The notes under the pieces: generated by a model
Told to the model about the DNA's origin: nothing
What the model saw: the letters and a program-made list of their open reading frames with translations, nothing else
Database searches by the model: none
In this document: in pieces, positions 42,105 to 50,733 of the stretch
Layout: each line of letters begins with the position of its first letter
Numbering within the stretch: the stretch's first letter is position 1
Program-made: the position numbers and the translations under genes
From: Tenacibaculum sp. SG-28
GTDB lineage: Bacteria > Bacteroidota > Bacteroidia > Flavobacteriales > Flavobacteriaceae
Length of the DNA: 64,000 bases
Assembly: GCF_002954385.1 (NCBI RefSeq)
Contig: NZ_MQVY01000003.1
Location: 15,386 to 79,385, forward strand
Reading direction: 5' to 3'

Positions 42105-43034
42105 TTAACTGTTTTTCTGCACTGCTTGGATAAAAATATCGTTGGCACTAGGAACCAACTCCACAAAATGTTGTACCTCCCCTTTACTGGTTAGATATCC
42201 TAATAATTCATTTGGTGAGGTACCGTTTTCTAATTTTACATGCAAACTTAAACCTTCGTTTAAAAGGGAAAAATCCGCTGGAGAAACAGCAAAATTTTCG
42301 TGTAACGTAGCCGCTACCTCCTCAGGAGTATCGGTATTAATACCAACTTGAAAGGTATTCGTTCTGAATTCTCGTTTGATATCTAGTAATTTCCCATCTA
42401 AAATTTTATTAGACTTATTTATCAACGCTATATAATCACACATCTCTTCTACGCTTTCCATTCTATGAGTAGAAAAAATTATAGTTGCTCCTTCGTCTCT
42501 TAATTGAAGGATTTCCTTAGCTATAATTTGTGCATTAATAGGATCAAACCCTGAAAATGGTTCGTCAAATATTAAAAGTTTTGGTTGGTGTAAAACCGTA
42601 ACAATAAACTGCACTTTTTGGGCCATTCCCTTAGAAAGTTCCTCAATTTTTTTATCCCACCAGGCTCCAATATCAAACTTATCAAACCAATATTTTAAAC
42701 GCCTTTTAGCCTCTGCCTTAGACAGACCCTTTAACTGGGCAAGATATAACGCTTGTTCACCAACCTTCATACTTTTATACAAACCGCGTTCTTCTGGAAG
42801 ATATCCTATGTATTCAACATGGTGCGGTGCCAGAGGTTCACCGTCTAGTAGAACGGATCCACTGTCAGGCATTGTGATTTGGTTGATAATTCGGATCAAA
42901 GAGGTTTTTCCAGCTCCATTAGGTCCTAAAAGTCCAAACACACTTCCTTTTGGAATATGCATAGACACATTATTGAGTGCCGTAAAATCGCCATAACGTT
43001 TTACTACATTATTAATTTCAAGTAAATTTTTCAT
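42105..43034 (-). CDS. ABC transporter ATP-binding protein (NatA-like)
   Basis: A 309-residue ATPase with Walker A GPNGAGKTSL (37-46), Q loop YLPEERGLY, ABC signature LSKGMAQKVQ and Walker B LLIFDEPFSGFDP. The C-terminal DUF4162-like domain (about 220-300) is typical of drug, lipid or sodium exporters of this group. Its stop lies 1-2 bp before the permease start, so the two are translated together. It diverges from the MarR gene across 244 bp that include the large inverted repeat. Confidence 0.92.
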   Translation of the reverse strand: MKNLLEINNVVKRYGDFTALNNVSMHIPKGSVFGLLGPNGAGKTSLIRIINQITMPDSGSVLLDGEPLAPHHVEYIGYLPEERGLYKSMKVGEQALYLAQLKGLSKAEAKRRLKYWFDKFDIGAWWDKKIEELSKGMAQKVQFIVTVLHQPKLLIFDEPFSGFDPINAQIIAKEILQLRDEGATIIFSTHRMESVEEMCDYIALINKSNKILDGKLLDIKREFRTNTFQVGINTDTPEEVAATLHENFAVSPADFSLLNEGLSLHVKLENGTSPNELLGYLTSKGEVQHFVELVPSANDIFIQAVQKNS

Positions 43035-43203
43035 TGACTTTTTTTAAGTAATGCGAAAATACAGAAGAGATTATACTTAAACAAGTTTATCTAATTCTCT
43101 TGTAAAATACAAGTACTTACATAACACCATACGAAATAGAAATATCTAAAAATGATAAAACACAATAGTAAAATTTAAAAGGAGTGTTTTTCCTAAAAAA
43201 TGC

Positions 43204-43263
43204 AAAAATATACTATGCACGCATAATTTTTTCAGAAATGTTATGCGTGCATAGTATATTTTT
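43204..43263. promoter_or_regulatory. Perfect 23-bp inverted repeat with two MarR-type dyads
   Basis: Arms at 43204-43226 and 43241-43263 are exact reverse complements, with 14 bp between. Each arm contains its own dyad of the form TATGC-N2-GCATA: TATGCACGCATA at 43214-43225 and TATGCGTGCATA at 43242-43253, centres 28 bp apart. The right dyad covers the -33 region of the marR promoter. This fits a double operator for the MarR repressor encoded downstream; the assignment is inference. Confidence 0.75.
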
Positions 43264-43264
43264 A

Positions 43265-43272
43265 TATATTTG
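43265..43272 (+). promoter_or_regulatory. marR-fadNAE promoter -7 element
   Basis: TATATTTG matches TAnnTTTG. Only 6 bp separate it from the ATG at 43279, so the mRNA is probably leaderless or nearly so. Confidence 0.65.
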
Positions 43273-43278
43273 ACCCAT

Positions 43279-43734
43279 ATGGATAAAGTTAAGTCGATAG
43301 ATCACCAATTAAGAGCAACTTGGCAAGCTGTTGCGAAGATGTATAACGAGCAAGCAGCGAAGCATAATAGTACTATGGCCATGGCTTTCGCTCTACTTAA
43401 TATTGATTTTGAGCAAGGAACACCATCTACCTCTTTAGGACCATTAATGGGAATGGAACCAACAAGCCTATCTAGACTATTAAAAACGATGGAAGATAAA
43501 GGTGTTATTTGCAGAGAGAAAAACCCAAATGATGGGAGAAGTGTGATCATTAAATTGACAGAATATGGCAAAGAAATGCGAGAAGTATCCAAAGGACACG
43601 TTTATCAATTTAATAACAAGGTTAGAGAGTTTATCTCCGATAGTGAAATAGATGCCTTTTTAAAGGTAACCACCACGATCAATAAATTGATTACGGATAA
43701 ATTGATTTACGATAACGTTAACAAAAATGACTAA
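43279..43734 (+). CDS. MarR family transcriptional regulator
   Basis: A 151-residue winged-helix regulator. Helices before the DNA-binding part carry TWQAVAKMYNEQAAKHNSTM; the winged helix shows LGPLMGMEPTSLSRLLKTMEDKGVI in two pieces and the wing REKNPNDGRSVIIKLT. The start is the ATG at 43279; the TTG at 43270 lies in the promoter. It lies 14 bp before fadN and is likely a repressor of the beta-oxidation operon, possibly released by acyl-CoA. The double dyad upstream is its probable operator. Confidence 0.9.
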   Translation: MDKVKSIDHQLRATWQAVAKMYNEQAAKHNSTMAMAFALLNIDFEQGTPSTSLGPLMGMEPTSLSRLLKTMEDKGVICREKNPNDGRSVIIKLTEYGKEMREVSKGHVYQFNNKVREFISDSEIDAFLKVTTTINKLITDKLIYDNVNKND

Positions 43735-43748
43735 AAACAAATAAAAAA

Positions 43749-46154
43749 ATGACACGAAGAATAAAAAAAATAGCAATCATCGGATCTGGAATAATGGGTT
43801 CGGGTATTGCATGTCATTTTGCCAATATTGGCGTTGAAGTTTTATTATTAGATATTATTCCACGCGAACTTAACGACAAAGAAAAGGCAAAAGGATTAAC
43901 ATTAGAGGATAAGGTAGTTCGTAATCGTCTTGTAAACGATGCCTTAGCAGCCTCTTTAAAGTCTAAACCTTCCCCAATTTATAGTAAGAAGTTTGCAGAA
44001 CGAATCACAACAGGAAATATTGACGATGATTTACACCTAATAAAAGACGTAGATTGGGTTATGGAAGTTGTTGTAGAGCGATTAGACATCAAACAAAGTG
44101 TTTTTGAAAAAATAGAACAATACCGCACTCCTGGTACTATTATCTCTTCGAACACCTCTGGAATTCCAATTCAATTCATGAATGAAGGTAGAAGCGAAGA
44201 TTTTCGCCAGCATTTTGCTGTTACCCACTTCTTTAATCCGCCAAGATATTTAAAATTATTTGAAGTAGTTCCCGGACCGGATTGTAAGCAAGAGGTAACG
44301 GACTTTTTAATGGAATACGGATCTAAATTTTTAGGTAAAACTTCTGTTTTAGCAAAAGATACTCCTGCTTTTATCGGAAATAGAATTGGTATTTTTGGTA
44401 TTCAATCTCTATTTCACCAAGTAAAAGAATTGGGTTTAACTATTGAAGAGGTTGACAAATTAACAGGTCCGGTAATCGGACGTCCAAAATCTGCGACTTT
44501 CCGAACCGTTGATGTAGTTGGTTTAGATACCTTAGTACACGTGGCAAACGGTATTTACCAAAATTGCCCAGAGGATGAAGCACATGATTTATTCAAATTA
44601 CCAGATTTCATCAATACCATGATGGAAAACAAATGGTTAGGAAGTAAAACAAAACAAGGGTTTTACAAAAAATCAGTTACCGCAGAGGGCAAAAAGGAAA
44701 TTCTATCCCTAGACCTAGATACCATGGAGTATCGATCTAAAAAACGTGCTAAATTCGCCACACTTGAATTAACAAAAAACATAGACAAACCAATAGACCG
44801 CTTTAAGGTTTTAGTGAGCGGAAAAGACAAAGCTGGAGAATTTTATCGTAAGAATTTTGCCGCCATGTTTGCCTATGTACAAAATAGAATCCCAGAAATT
44901 TCAGACGAGCTTTACCGAATTGATGATGCCATGAAAGCAGGTTTTGGATGGGAAAACGGACCATTCGAAATATGGGATGCTGTTGGTGTTGAAAAAGGTA
45001 TAGCACTTATGAAAGCAGAAGGAAAAGAACCTGCTGCTTGGGTAACTGAAATGCTTGCAAACGGTTCTACTTCTTTTTATACCGTTAACGATGGAGCTAC
45101 GTATTATTACGATGTTCCTGCTAAAAAGCAAGTGAAAAAGCCAGGGCAAGATTCCTTCATTATTCTAGACAATATCAGAAAGACAAAAGAGGTATTTAAA
45201 AACTCTGGGGTAGTTATTGAAGATTTAGGTGATGGGATTCTAAACTGTGAGTTCCAATCAAAAATGAATACCATTGGTGGCGATGTATTGGCCGGTTTAA
45301 ATAAAGCGGTAGATTTAGCAGAAAAAGATTTCCAAGGCTTAGTTATTGGTAACCAAGGAACAAACTTCTCTGTTGGAGCAAACATCGGAATGATTTTCAT
45401 GATGGCAGTAGAGCAAGAATATGACGAGCTTAACATGGCTATCAAATATTTCCAAGATACCATGATGCGCATGCGTTATTCGGCTATACCAACTATTGCT
45501 GCACCGCACGGAATGGCACTAGGTGGTGGATGTGAATTATCCCTTCATGCAGATAAAGTTGTTGCAGCAGCAGAAACGTATATTGGTTTAGTAGAGTTTG
45601 GAGTTGGGGTTATTCCAGGTGGTGGAGGATCTAAGGAAATGACACTACGCGCTCAAGATTTATTCCAACGAGGAGATGTGCAACTTAACGTTCTTCAAGA
45701 ACACTTTTTAACCATAGGAATGGCTAAAGTAGCAACCTCAGCCTACGAGGCTTTCGATTTTAATCTTTTACAAAAAGGGAAAGACGTTGTTGTGGTAAAC
45801 AGAGACCGTCAGATTGCAGAAGCTAAAAAACACGCGGTACTTCTTGCCGAGGCTGGCTACACCCAACCTGTAAAAAGGAAAGATGTATTGGCACTTGGAA
45901 AACAAGCATTAGGAATGTTCTTAGTAGGAACGGATTCAATGAACGCTTCTAAATACATTTCTGAACACGATCAAAAAATCGCAAACAAACTAGCATATGT
46001 AATGGCTGGAGGAGACTTATCAGAACCAACACGAGTTTCTGAACAGTATTTATTAGACCTTGAACGTGAGGCTTTCTTAAGTTTAACAACAGAGCGCAAA
46101 ACATTAGAGCGTATCCAACACATGTTAAAAACTGGTAAACCATTAAGAAACTAA
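43749..46154 (+). CDS. fadN: 3-hydroxyacyl-CoA dehydrogenase / enoyl-CoA hydratase
   Basis: An 801-residue bifunctional beta-oxidation enzyme. The NAD-binding dehydrogenase comes first (IAIIGSGIMGSGIACHFAN, residues 8-26; then HFFNPPRYLKLFEVVPG and the C-terminal helical domains), and the crotonase-fold hydratase is at the C-terminal end (about 490-700; ANIGMIFMMA, HGMALGGGCELSLHAD, GVIPGGGGSKEM). This order is opposite to E. coli FadB and matches Bacillus FadN. It is followed within 4 bp by fadA, then by fadE: a fadNAE operon behind marR. Confidence 0.93.
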   Translation: MTRRIKKIAIIGSGIMGSGIACHFANIGVEVLLLDIIPRELNDKEKAKGLTLEDKVVRNRLVNDALAASLKSKPSPIYSKKFAERITTGNIDDDLHLIKDVDWVMEVVVERLDIKQSVFEKIEQYRTPGTIISSNTSGIPIQFMNEGRSEDFRQHFAVTHFFNPPRYLKLFEVVPGPDCKQEVTDFLMEYGSKFLGKTSVLAKDTPAFIGNRIGIFGIQSLFHQVKELGLTIEEVDKLTGPVIGRPKSATFRTVDVVGLDTLVHVANGIYQNCPEDEAHDLFKLPDFINTMMENKWLGSKTKQGFYKKSVTAEGKKEILSLDLDTMEYRSKKRAKFATLELTKNIDKPIDRFKVLVSGKDKAGEFYRKNFAAMFAYVQNRIPEISDELYRIDDAMKAGFGWENGPFEIWDAVGVEKGIALMKAEGKEPAAWVTEMLANGSTSFYTVNDGATYYYDVPAKKQVKKPGQDSFIILDNIRKTKEVFKNSGVVIEDLGDGILNCEFQSKMNTIGGDVLAGLNKAVDLAEKDFQGLVIGNQGTNFSVGANIGMIFMMAVEQEYDELNMAIKYFQDTMMRMRYSAIPTIAAPHGMALGGGCELSLHADKVVAAAETYIGLVEFGVGVIPGGGGSKEMTLRAQDLFQRGDVQLNVLQEHFLTIGMAKVATSAYEAFDFNLLQKGKDVVVVNRDRQIAEAKKHAVLLAEAGYTQPVKRKDVLALGKQALGMFLVGTDSMNASKYISEHDQKIANKLAYVMAGGDLSEPTRVSEQYLLDLEREAFLSLTTERKTLERIQHMLKTGKPLRN

Positions 46155-46158
46155 AAGA

Positions 46159-47349
46159 ATGAAAACAGCATATATAGTAAAAGGATATAGAACCGCCGTA
46201 GGGAAATCTAAAAAGGGTGTGTTCAGATTTAAAAGAGCGGATGAACTAGCTGCAGAAACCATCCAATACATGATGAAAGAGTTACCAGAATTTGACGTAA
46301 CGCGAATCGATGATGTAATTGTTGGAAATGCAATGCCAGAAGGCTCTCAAGGATTAAACATGGCACGAATCATTTCGTTAATCGGATTAGATTCAGTAGA
46401 TGTGCCTGGAGTTACTGTAAATCGCTTTTGTTCTTCTGGATTAGAAACGATTGGAATGGCTGTCGCTAAGATACAATCAGGTATGGCAAGCTGTGTTATT
46501 GCTGGAGGTACAGAAAGTATGAGTTCTGTTCCTATGACCGGTTTTAAACCAGAATTGAGTTATGATATTGTTAAGGCGGGTCATGAAGATTATTACTGGG
46601 GAATGGGTAATACTGCGGAGGCAGTTGCGCAAAAATATAAGGTGTCGCGTGAAGACCAAGATGCATTTGCATACGAATCGCATATGAAAGCGTTACGAGC
46701 GTTGGATGAGAATCGTTTTCAAGATCAAATTGCACCTATTGACGTTGCAGAAACCTATATTGATGCCAACGGAAAGAAAGCAACTCGTTCTTACACGGTA
46801 ACAAAAGATGAAGGCCCACGTCGTGGAACTACCAAAGAGGCATTAGCGAAACTCCGTGCCGTATTTGCTGCCAACGGATCGGTAACTGCTGGTAACTCCT
46901 CGCAAACAAGTGACGGTGCTGCTTTTGTTTTGGTAATGAGTGAAGATATGGTAAAAGAATTAAATCTTGAGCCAATTGCAAGAATGGTGAGCTATGCTGC
47001 TGCCGGGGTTCCTCCACGTATTATGGGAATAGGACCAGTTGCTGCTATCCCTAAAGCATTAAAACAAGCAAATTTAAAACAAAGTGATATTGATTTAATC
47101 GAGTTGAACGAAGCCTTTGCTTCACAATCTCTAGCAGTAATTAGAGAGCTTGATTTAAATCCAGATATAATTAACGTTAATGGTGGTGCTATTGCATTAG
47201 GACACCCATTAGGATGTACAGGAGCTAAATTATCTGTTCAATTATTCGATGAGATGCGCAAACGTGACATGAATAATAAATACGGAATGGTAACTATGTG
47301 TGTTGGTACTGGACAAGGTGCCGCAGGAATTTTTGAATTTTTAAAGTAA
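46159..47349 (+). CDS. fadA: Acetyl-CoA C-acyltransferase (3-ketoacyl-CoA thiolase)
   Basis: A 396-residue thiolase that cleaves 3-ketoacyl-CoA with CoA in the last step of beta-oxidation. The nucleophilic Cys is in VNRFCSSGLETIGMA (about residue 94), the catalytic His in IELNEAFASQ and GGAIALGHPLGCTGAK, and the second Cys in MCVGTGQGAAGIFEF. It starts 4 bp after fadN and ends 16 bp before fadE. Confidence 0.95.
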   Translation: MKTAYIVKGYRTAVGKSKKGVFRFKRADELAAETIQYMMKELPEFDVTRIDDVIVGNAMPEGSQGLNMARIISLIGLDSVDVPGVTVNRFCSSGLETIGMAVAKIQSGMASCVIAGGTESMSSVPMTGFKPELSYDIVKAGHEDYYWGMGNTAEAVAQKYKVSREDQDAFAYESHMKALRALDENRFQDQIAPIDVAETYIDANGKKATRSYTVTKDEGPRRGTTKEALAKLRAVFAANGSVTAGNSSQTSDGAAFVLVMSEDMVKELNLEPIARMVSYAAAGVPPRIMGIGPVAAIPKALKQANLKQSDIDLIELNEAFASQSLAVIRELDLNPDIINVNGGAIALGHPLGCTGAKLSVQLFDEMRKRDMNNKYGMVTMCVGTGQGAAGIFEFLK

Positions 47350-47365
47350 CAAAAAAAACAACAAC

Positions 47366-49180
47366 ATGTCAGAATTAACAACAAAAGCAGACATTTTACG
47401 AGGAGGACAGTTCCTGGTAAAAGAAACAAATTGCGAAGACATATTCACTCCTGAAGATTTTTCGGAGGAACAAACGATGATGAAAGATGCGGTAATTGAG
47501 TTCAATGACCGTGAAATTATTCCACACAAACACAGGTTTGAGGCAAAAGATTATGCCTTAACAGAGGAAACTATGCGTAAAGCTGGAGAATTAGGGTTCT
47601 TGGGCGTTGCAGTACCAGAGGCATATGGTGGTCTTGGAATGAGTTTTGTATCAACCATGTTAACTTGTGACTATATTTCCAGCGGAACGGGGTCTTTTAG
47701 TACTGCCTTCGGAGCACATACCGGAATTGGTACAATGCCAATAACATTATACGGTACCGAAGAGCAAAAACAAAAATTTGTTCCTGCCTTAGCTACTGGA
47801 GAAAGATTTGGTGCCTACTGTTTAACGGAGCCTGGTGCAGGTTCGGATGCAAATTCTGGAAAAACAACTGCAGAATTAACAGAAGACGGAAAACACTATA
47901 AAATTAACGGACAAAAAATGTGGATATCTAATGCAGGATTTGCAGAGGTATTCATCGTATTTGCTCGTATAGAGAACGACAAGAATATTACAGGATTTAT
48001 TTTAGAATACGACAAGAACAATCCTAATGGGGTAACTCTTGGTGAAGAAGAACACAAATTAGGTATCCGTGCTTCTTCAACGCGTCAGGTATTCTTTAAC
48101 GACACGTTAATTCCTGTTGAAAACATGTTGTCTGAGCGCGGTGGTGGATTTAAAATTGCCATGAATGCCCTTAATGTTGGACGTATCAAATTAGCGGCTG
48201 CATGTTTAGACTCACAACGAAGAATTATTACAGAAGCTGTAAAATACGCCAACGAGCGTAAACAATTCAAAACACCGATTGGCGAATTTGGCGCTATCAA
48301 AGCAAAACTAGCGGAAATGGCTACAAGTGCCTATGCTGGAGAATCTGCTTCGTACAGAGCTGCAAAGAATATTGAAGACAGAATTGCCATTCGTGAATCG
48401 GAGGGTAATACACACCAAGAAGCAGAGCTAAAAGGCGTGGAAGAATACGCTATTGAATGTTCTATTCTTAAAGTAGCAGTATCGGAAGATGTACAAAACT
48501 GTGCCGATGAAGGAATTCAGGTATTTGGAGGTATGGGATTCTCTGAAGAAACACCAATGGAATCTGCATGGAGAGATGCGAGAATTGCACGTATCTATGA
48601 AGGAACCAACGAAATTAACAGAATGCTTTCTGTTGGAATGCTAGTTAAAAAAGCAATGAAAGGACACGTAGACCTATTAAACCCTGCTATGAAAGTAGCA
48701 GATGAATTGATGGGAATTCCTTCTTTTGACACTCCAGACTTTTCGGAATTGTTTTCAGAAGAAAAAGCAATCCTCGGAAAACTTAAAAAAGTATTCTTAA
48801 TGGTTGCTGGATCTGCAATTCAAAAATTTGGACCAGATTTAGAAAAACACCAACAGTTATTGACGGCTGCTTCCGATATATTAATCGAAATTTATATGGC
48901 AGAGTCTACAATTTTGAGAACTGAGAAAAATGCGAAGCGATTCGGTGAAGATGCTCAAAAAGAACAGATTGCCATGGCTAAATTATACTTATATAATGCC
49001 GTAGATATCATCTCTAACAGCGCTAAAGAAGGAATTATTTCTTTTGCAGAAGGAGACGAGCAAAGAATGATGTTAATGGGACTAAAACGATTTACAAAAT
49101 ACACCAACTACCCAAATGTAGTTGCTTTACGTAATACCATTGCAGAAAAATTAAAAGCAGAAAATAAATACTGCTTCTAA
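47366..49180 (+). CDS. fadE: Acyl-CoA dehydrogenase, long FadE type
   Basis: A 604-residue acyl-CoA dehydrogenase for the first step of beta-oxidation. The standard domains are seen with CLTEPGAGSDANSGKTTA (about 151-168), GQKMWISNAGFAEVF, and DEGIQVFGGMGFSEETPMES and IYEGTNEINRMLSVGML near residue 385-430. About 160 further residues form the C-terminal helical extension found in VLCAD-like and Bacillus FadE enzymes. It is the last gene of the operon and is followed by a strong terminator. Confidence 0.94.
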   Translation: MSELTTKADILRGGQFLVKETNCEDIFTPEDFSEEQTMMKDAVIEFNDREIIPHKHRFEAKDYALTEETMRKAGELGFLGVAVPEAYGGLGMSFVSTMLTCDYISSGTGSFSTAFGAHTGIGTMPITLYGTEEQKQKFVPALATGERFGAYCLTEPGAGSDANSGKTTAELTEDGKHYKINGQKMWISNAGFAEVFIVFARIENDKNITGFILEYDKNNPNGVTLGEEEHKLGIRASSTRQVFFNDTLIPVENMLSERGGGFKIAMNALNVGRIKLAAACLDSQRRIITEAVKYANERKQFKTPIGEFGAIKAKLAEMATSAYAGESASYRAAKNIEDRIAIRESEGNTHQEAELKGVEEYAIECSILKVAVSEDVQNCADEGIQVFGGMGFSEETPMESAWRDARIARIYEGTNEINRMLSVGMLVKKAMKGHVDLLNPAMKVADELMGIPSFDTPDFSELFSEEKAILGKLKKVFLMVAGSAIQKFGPDLEKHQQLLTAASDILIEIYMAESTILRTEKNAKRFGEDAQKEQIAMAKLYLYNAVDIISNSAKEGIISFAEGDEQRMMLMGLKRFTKYTNYPNVVALRNTIAEKLKAENKYCF

Positions 49181-49296
49181 TTCATAGAGAATTAGATTAA
49201 AAGTTTTCCGGATACTGGCTTGTGATGCAATGGGCTAGTTTCGGAAGAAAATTTTCTTCAACTTTTATATAGGTTTTAGAATTTAGTTGTTTGTTT

Positions 49297-49329
49297 AAAG
49301 ACCGTTAAATTAATTTTTAACGGTCTTTT
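49297..49329 (+). terminator. Terminator of the marR-fadNAE operon
   Basis: AAAGACCGTTAAA pairs with TTTAACGGTCTTT around a 6-nt loop, followed by TG and more Ts, 116 bp after fadE. Confidence 0.85.
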
Positions 49330-49405
49330 GTTTGTATTAACGCAAAGAATATTTAAAAATGAATTACCTTTATATCGCTATAGAACAATTTAAAAGTAAA
49401 ATACT

Positions 49406-50065
49406 ATGATGTTAGGAACCATAAGCATTCTAATAATACTTGCAAATATTATATTTTCCTACAAAGGATTTGAAGATTGGAATTTTTTTAATCAGTATAA
49501 ATTTCAGGTTGGTGCAATACGAACCCAAAAAGATTATAAGCGTATTGTAACTTCCGGATTTTTGCATGTAAACTGGACGCATTTAATCTTCAATATGTTT
49601 AGTTTTTATTCCTTTGGAGCAATATTAGAAAACCATCTTGGTTCCTTAAACTTTACCCTACTCTATTTTGTGAGTTTAATTGTGGGTAATTTATTTGCCT
49701 TATCCATTCATAAAGCGGATATGCATTACAGTGCAGTTGGTGCATCAGGTGCAGTATGTGGCGTTATTTTTGCTGCTATTGCATTGTTTCCAGGAATTGG
49801 AATTGGAATTTTATTTATTCCCATATCTATTCCAAGTTGGTTGTTCGGACTACTTTACATTTCGTATACCATATACGGGATTAAATCGAGTAACGATAAC
49901 ATTGGACATGAAGCACACCTTGGGGGCGCTATTTGTGGAATGGTAATCGCAGTACTGTTGCAACCAGCCGCATTGGTTACTAATTACGTTCCCATATTAC
50001 TTGCTATTGTTCCCACCATACTTTTTCTAGGATATAAATTATACAGGATAAGAAAAAACAACTAG
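49406..50065 (+). CDS. Rhomboid family intramembrane serine protease
   Basis: A 219-residue membrane protease with six helices. Family marks are HVNWTHLIFNMFSFYSFG (54-71), the catalytic S114 in GASGAVCGV and the catalytic H171 in HEAHLGGAICG, so both members of the Ser-His dyad are present. It cleaves membrane helices; its substrates are unknown. ATGs at 49406 and 49409 are both possible. It is convergent with the Lrp gene 39 bp away, with no clear terminator between them. Confidence 0.92.
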   Translation: MMLGTISILIILANIIFSYKGFEDWNFFNQYKFQVGAIRTQKDYKRIVTSGFLHVNWTHLIFNMFSFYSFGAILENHLGSLNFTLLYFVSLIVGNLFALSIHKADMHYSAVGASGAVCGVIFAAIALFPGIGIGILFIPISIPSWLFGLLYISYTIYGIKSSNDNIGHEAHLGGAICGMVIAVLLQPAALVTNYVPILLAIVPTILFLGYKLYRIRKNN

Positions 50066-50104
50066 AAATTACCTCGAGAAATACCGTAAACTACAAACTA
50101 AACA

Positions 50105-50560
50105 TCATTCCAAATAAAAAGCCGTACTTTCTTTAAAGGAGTTAACAACAAAAGAGCTATGGATGTTAGAAATTCCCTCTACTACGGATAACTTTTCATT
50201 GATAAATTGTTGGAAGTGATTCATGTCATCTACTGCTATTTTCAATAAAAAGTCAAAATTACCAGAAACATGATGACACTCCATTACCTCGGTAAATACT
50301 GAAATTGTATCTTTAAAATTATCAATTAATATCTTTTGATGTTGCAATAAAGTCACCTGACAATATGCGATGATTTGTTTGCCGATACTATTTCTGTTTA
50401 GAAGTGCTACATAGTCTTTTACAACCCCTTTTTGTTCTAACTTTTTTACGCGCTCGTAAGTAGGTGTCACAGACAAGCCCACTTTATTGGCAATTTCTTT
50501 CATGTTTTGCTTGGAGTTGTGCTGTAACTCCATTAATATTTTCTTATCCGTAGCATCCAT
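50105..50560 (-). CDS. Lrp/AsnC family transcriptional regulator
   Basis: A 151-residue regulator with an N-terminal helix-turn-helix (DKKILMELQHNSKQNMKEIA, then VGLSVTPTYERVKKLEQKG) and a C-terminal RAM ligand-binding domain (CHHVSGNFDFLLKIAVDDMN). It diverges from the histidine decarboxylase gene across 173 bp. Lrp-family members often control a neighbouring amino-acid gene, so control of that gene by an amino acid, perhaps histidine, is plausible but not shown. Confidence 0.92.
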   Translation of the reverse strand: MDATDKKILMELQHNSKQNMKEIANKVGLSVTPTYERVKKLEQKGVVKDYVALLNRNSIGKQIIAYCQVTLLQHQKILIDNFKDTISVFTEVMECHHVSGNFDFLLKIAVDDMNHFQQFINEKLSVVEGISNIHSSFVVNSFKESTAFYLE

Positions 50561-50608
50561 TACAGAAGTATTTTCTAAAAACTATAAAACCCAAATAATA
50601 ACATAGTT

Positions 50609-50616
50609 CAAAAATA
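50609..50616 (-). promoter_or_regulatory. Lrp-family gene promoter -7 element
   Basis: TATTTTTG on the minus strand matches TAnnTTTG, 49 bp before the ATG. Confidence 0.5.
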
Positions 50617-50687
50617 CTAAAAATTACATAAAATTAGTTTTAAAAACTTATTTATAGTATTTAAAGGGAAAATAATCTAAAAAAATA

Positions 50688-50695
50688 TAATTTTG
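50688..50695 (+). promoter_or_regulatory. Histidine decarboxylase promoter -7 element
   Basis: TAATTTTG matches TAnnTTTG, 38 bp before the ATG. Confidence 0.55.
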
Positions 50696-50733
50696 CCATC
50701 TATAAATAATTCTTGGAAATTTAATCCTACAAC

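Noticed and set aside
42104..42166. Upstream extension of the ABC permease to 42166
   Set aside because: The extra residues overlap the end of the ATPase gene and are not membrane-like; the MMKKLRLIIEREF start fits the family.
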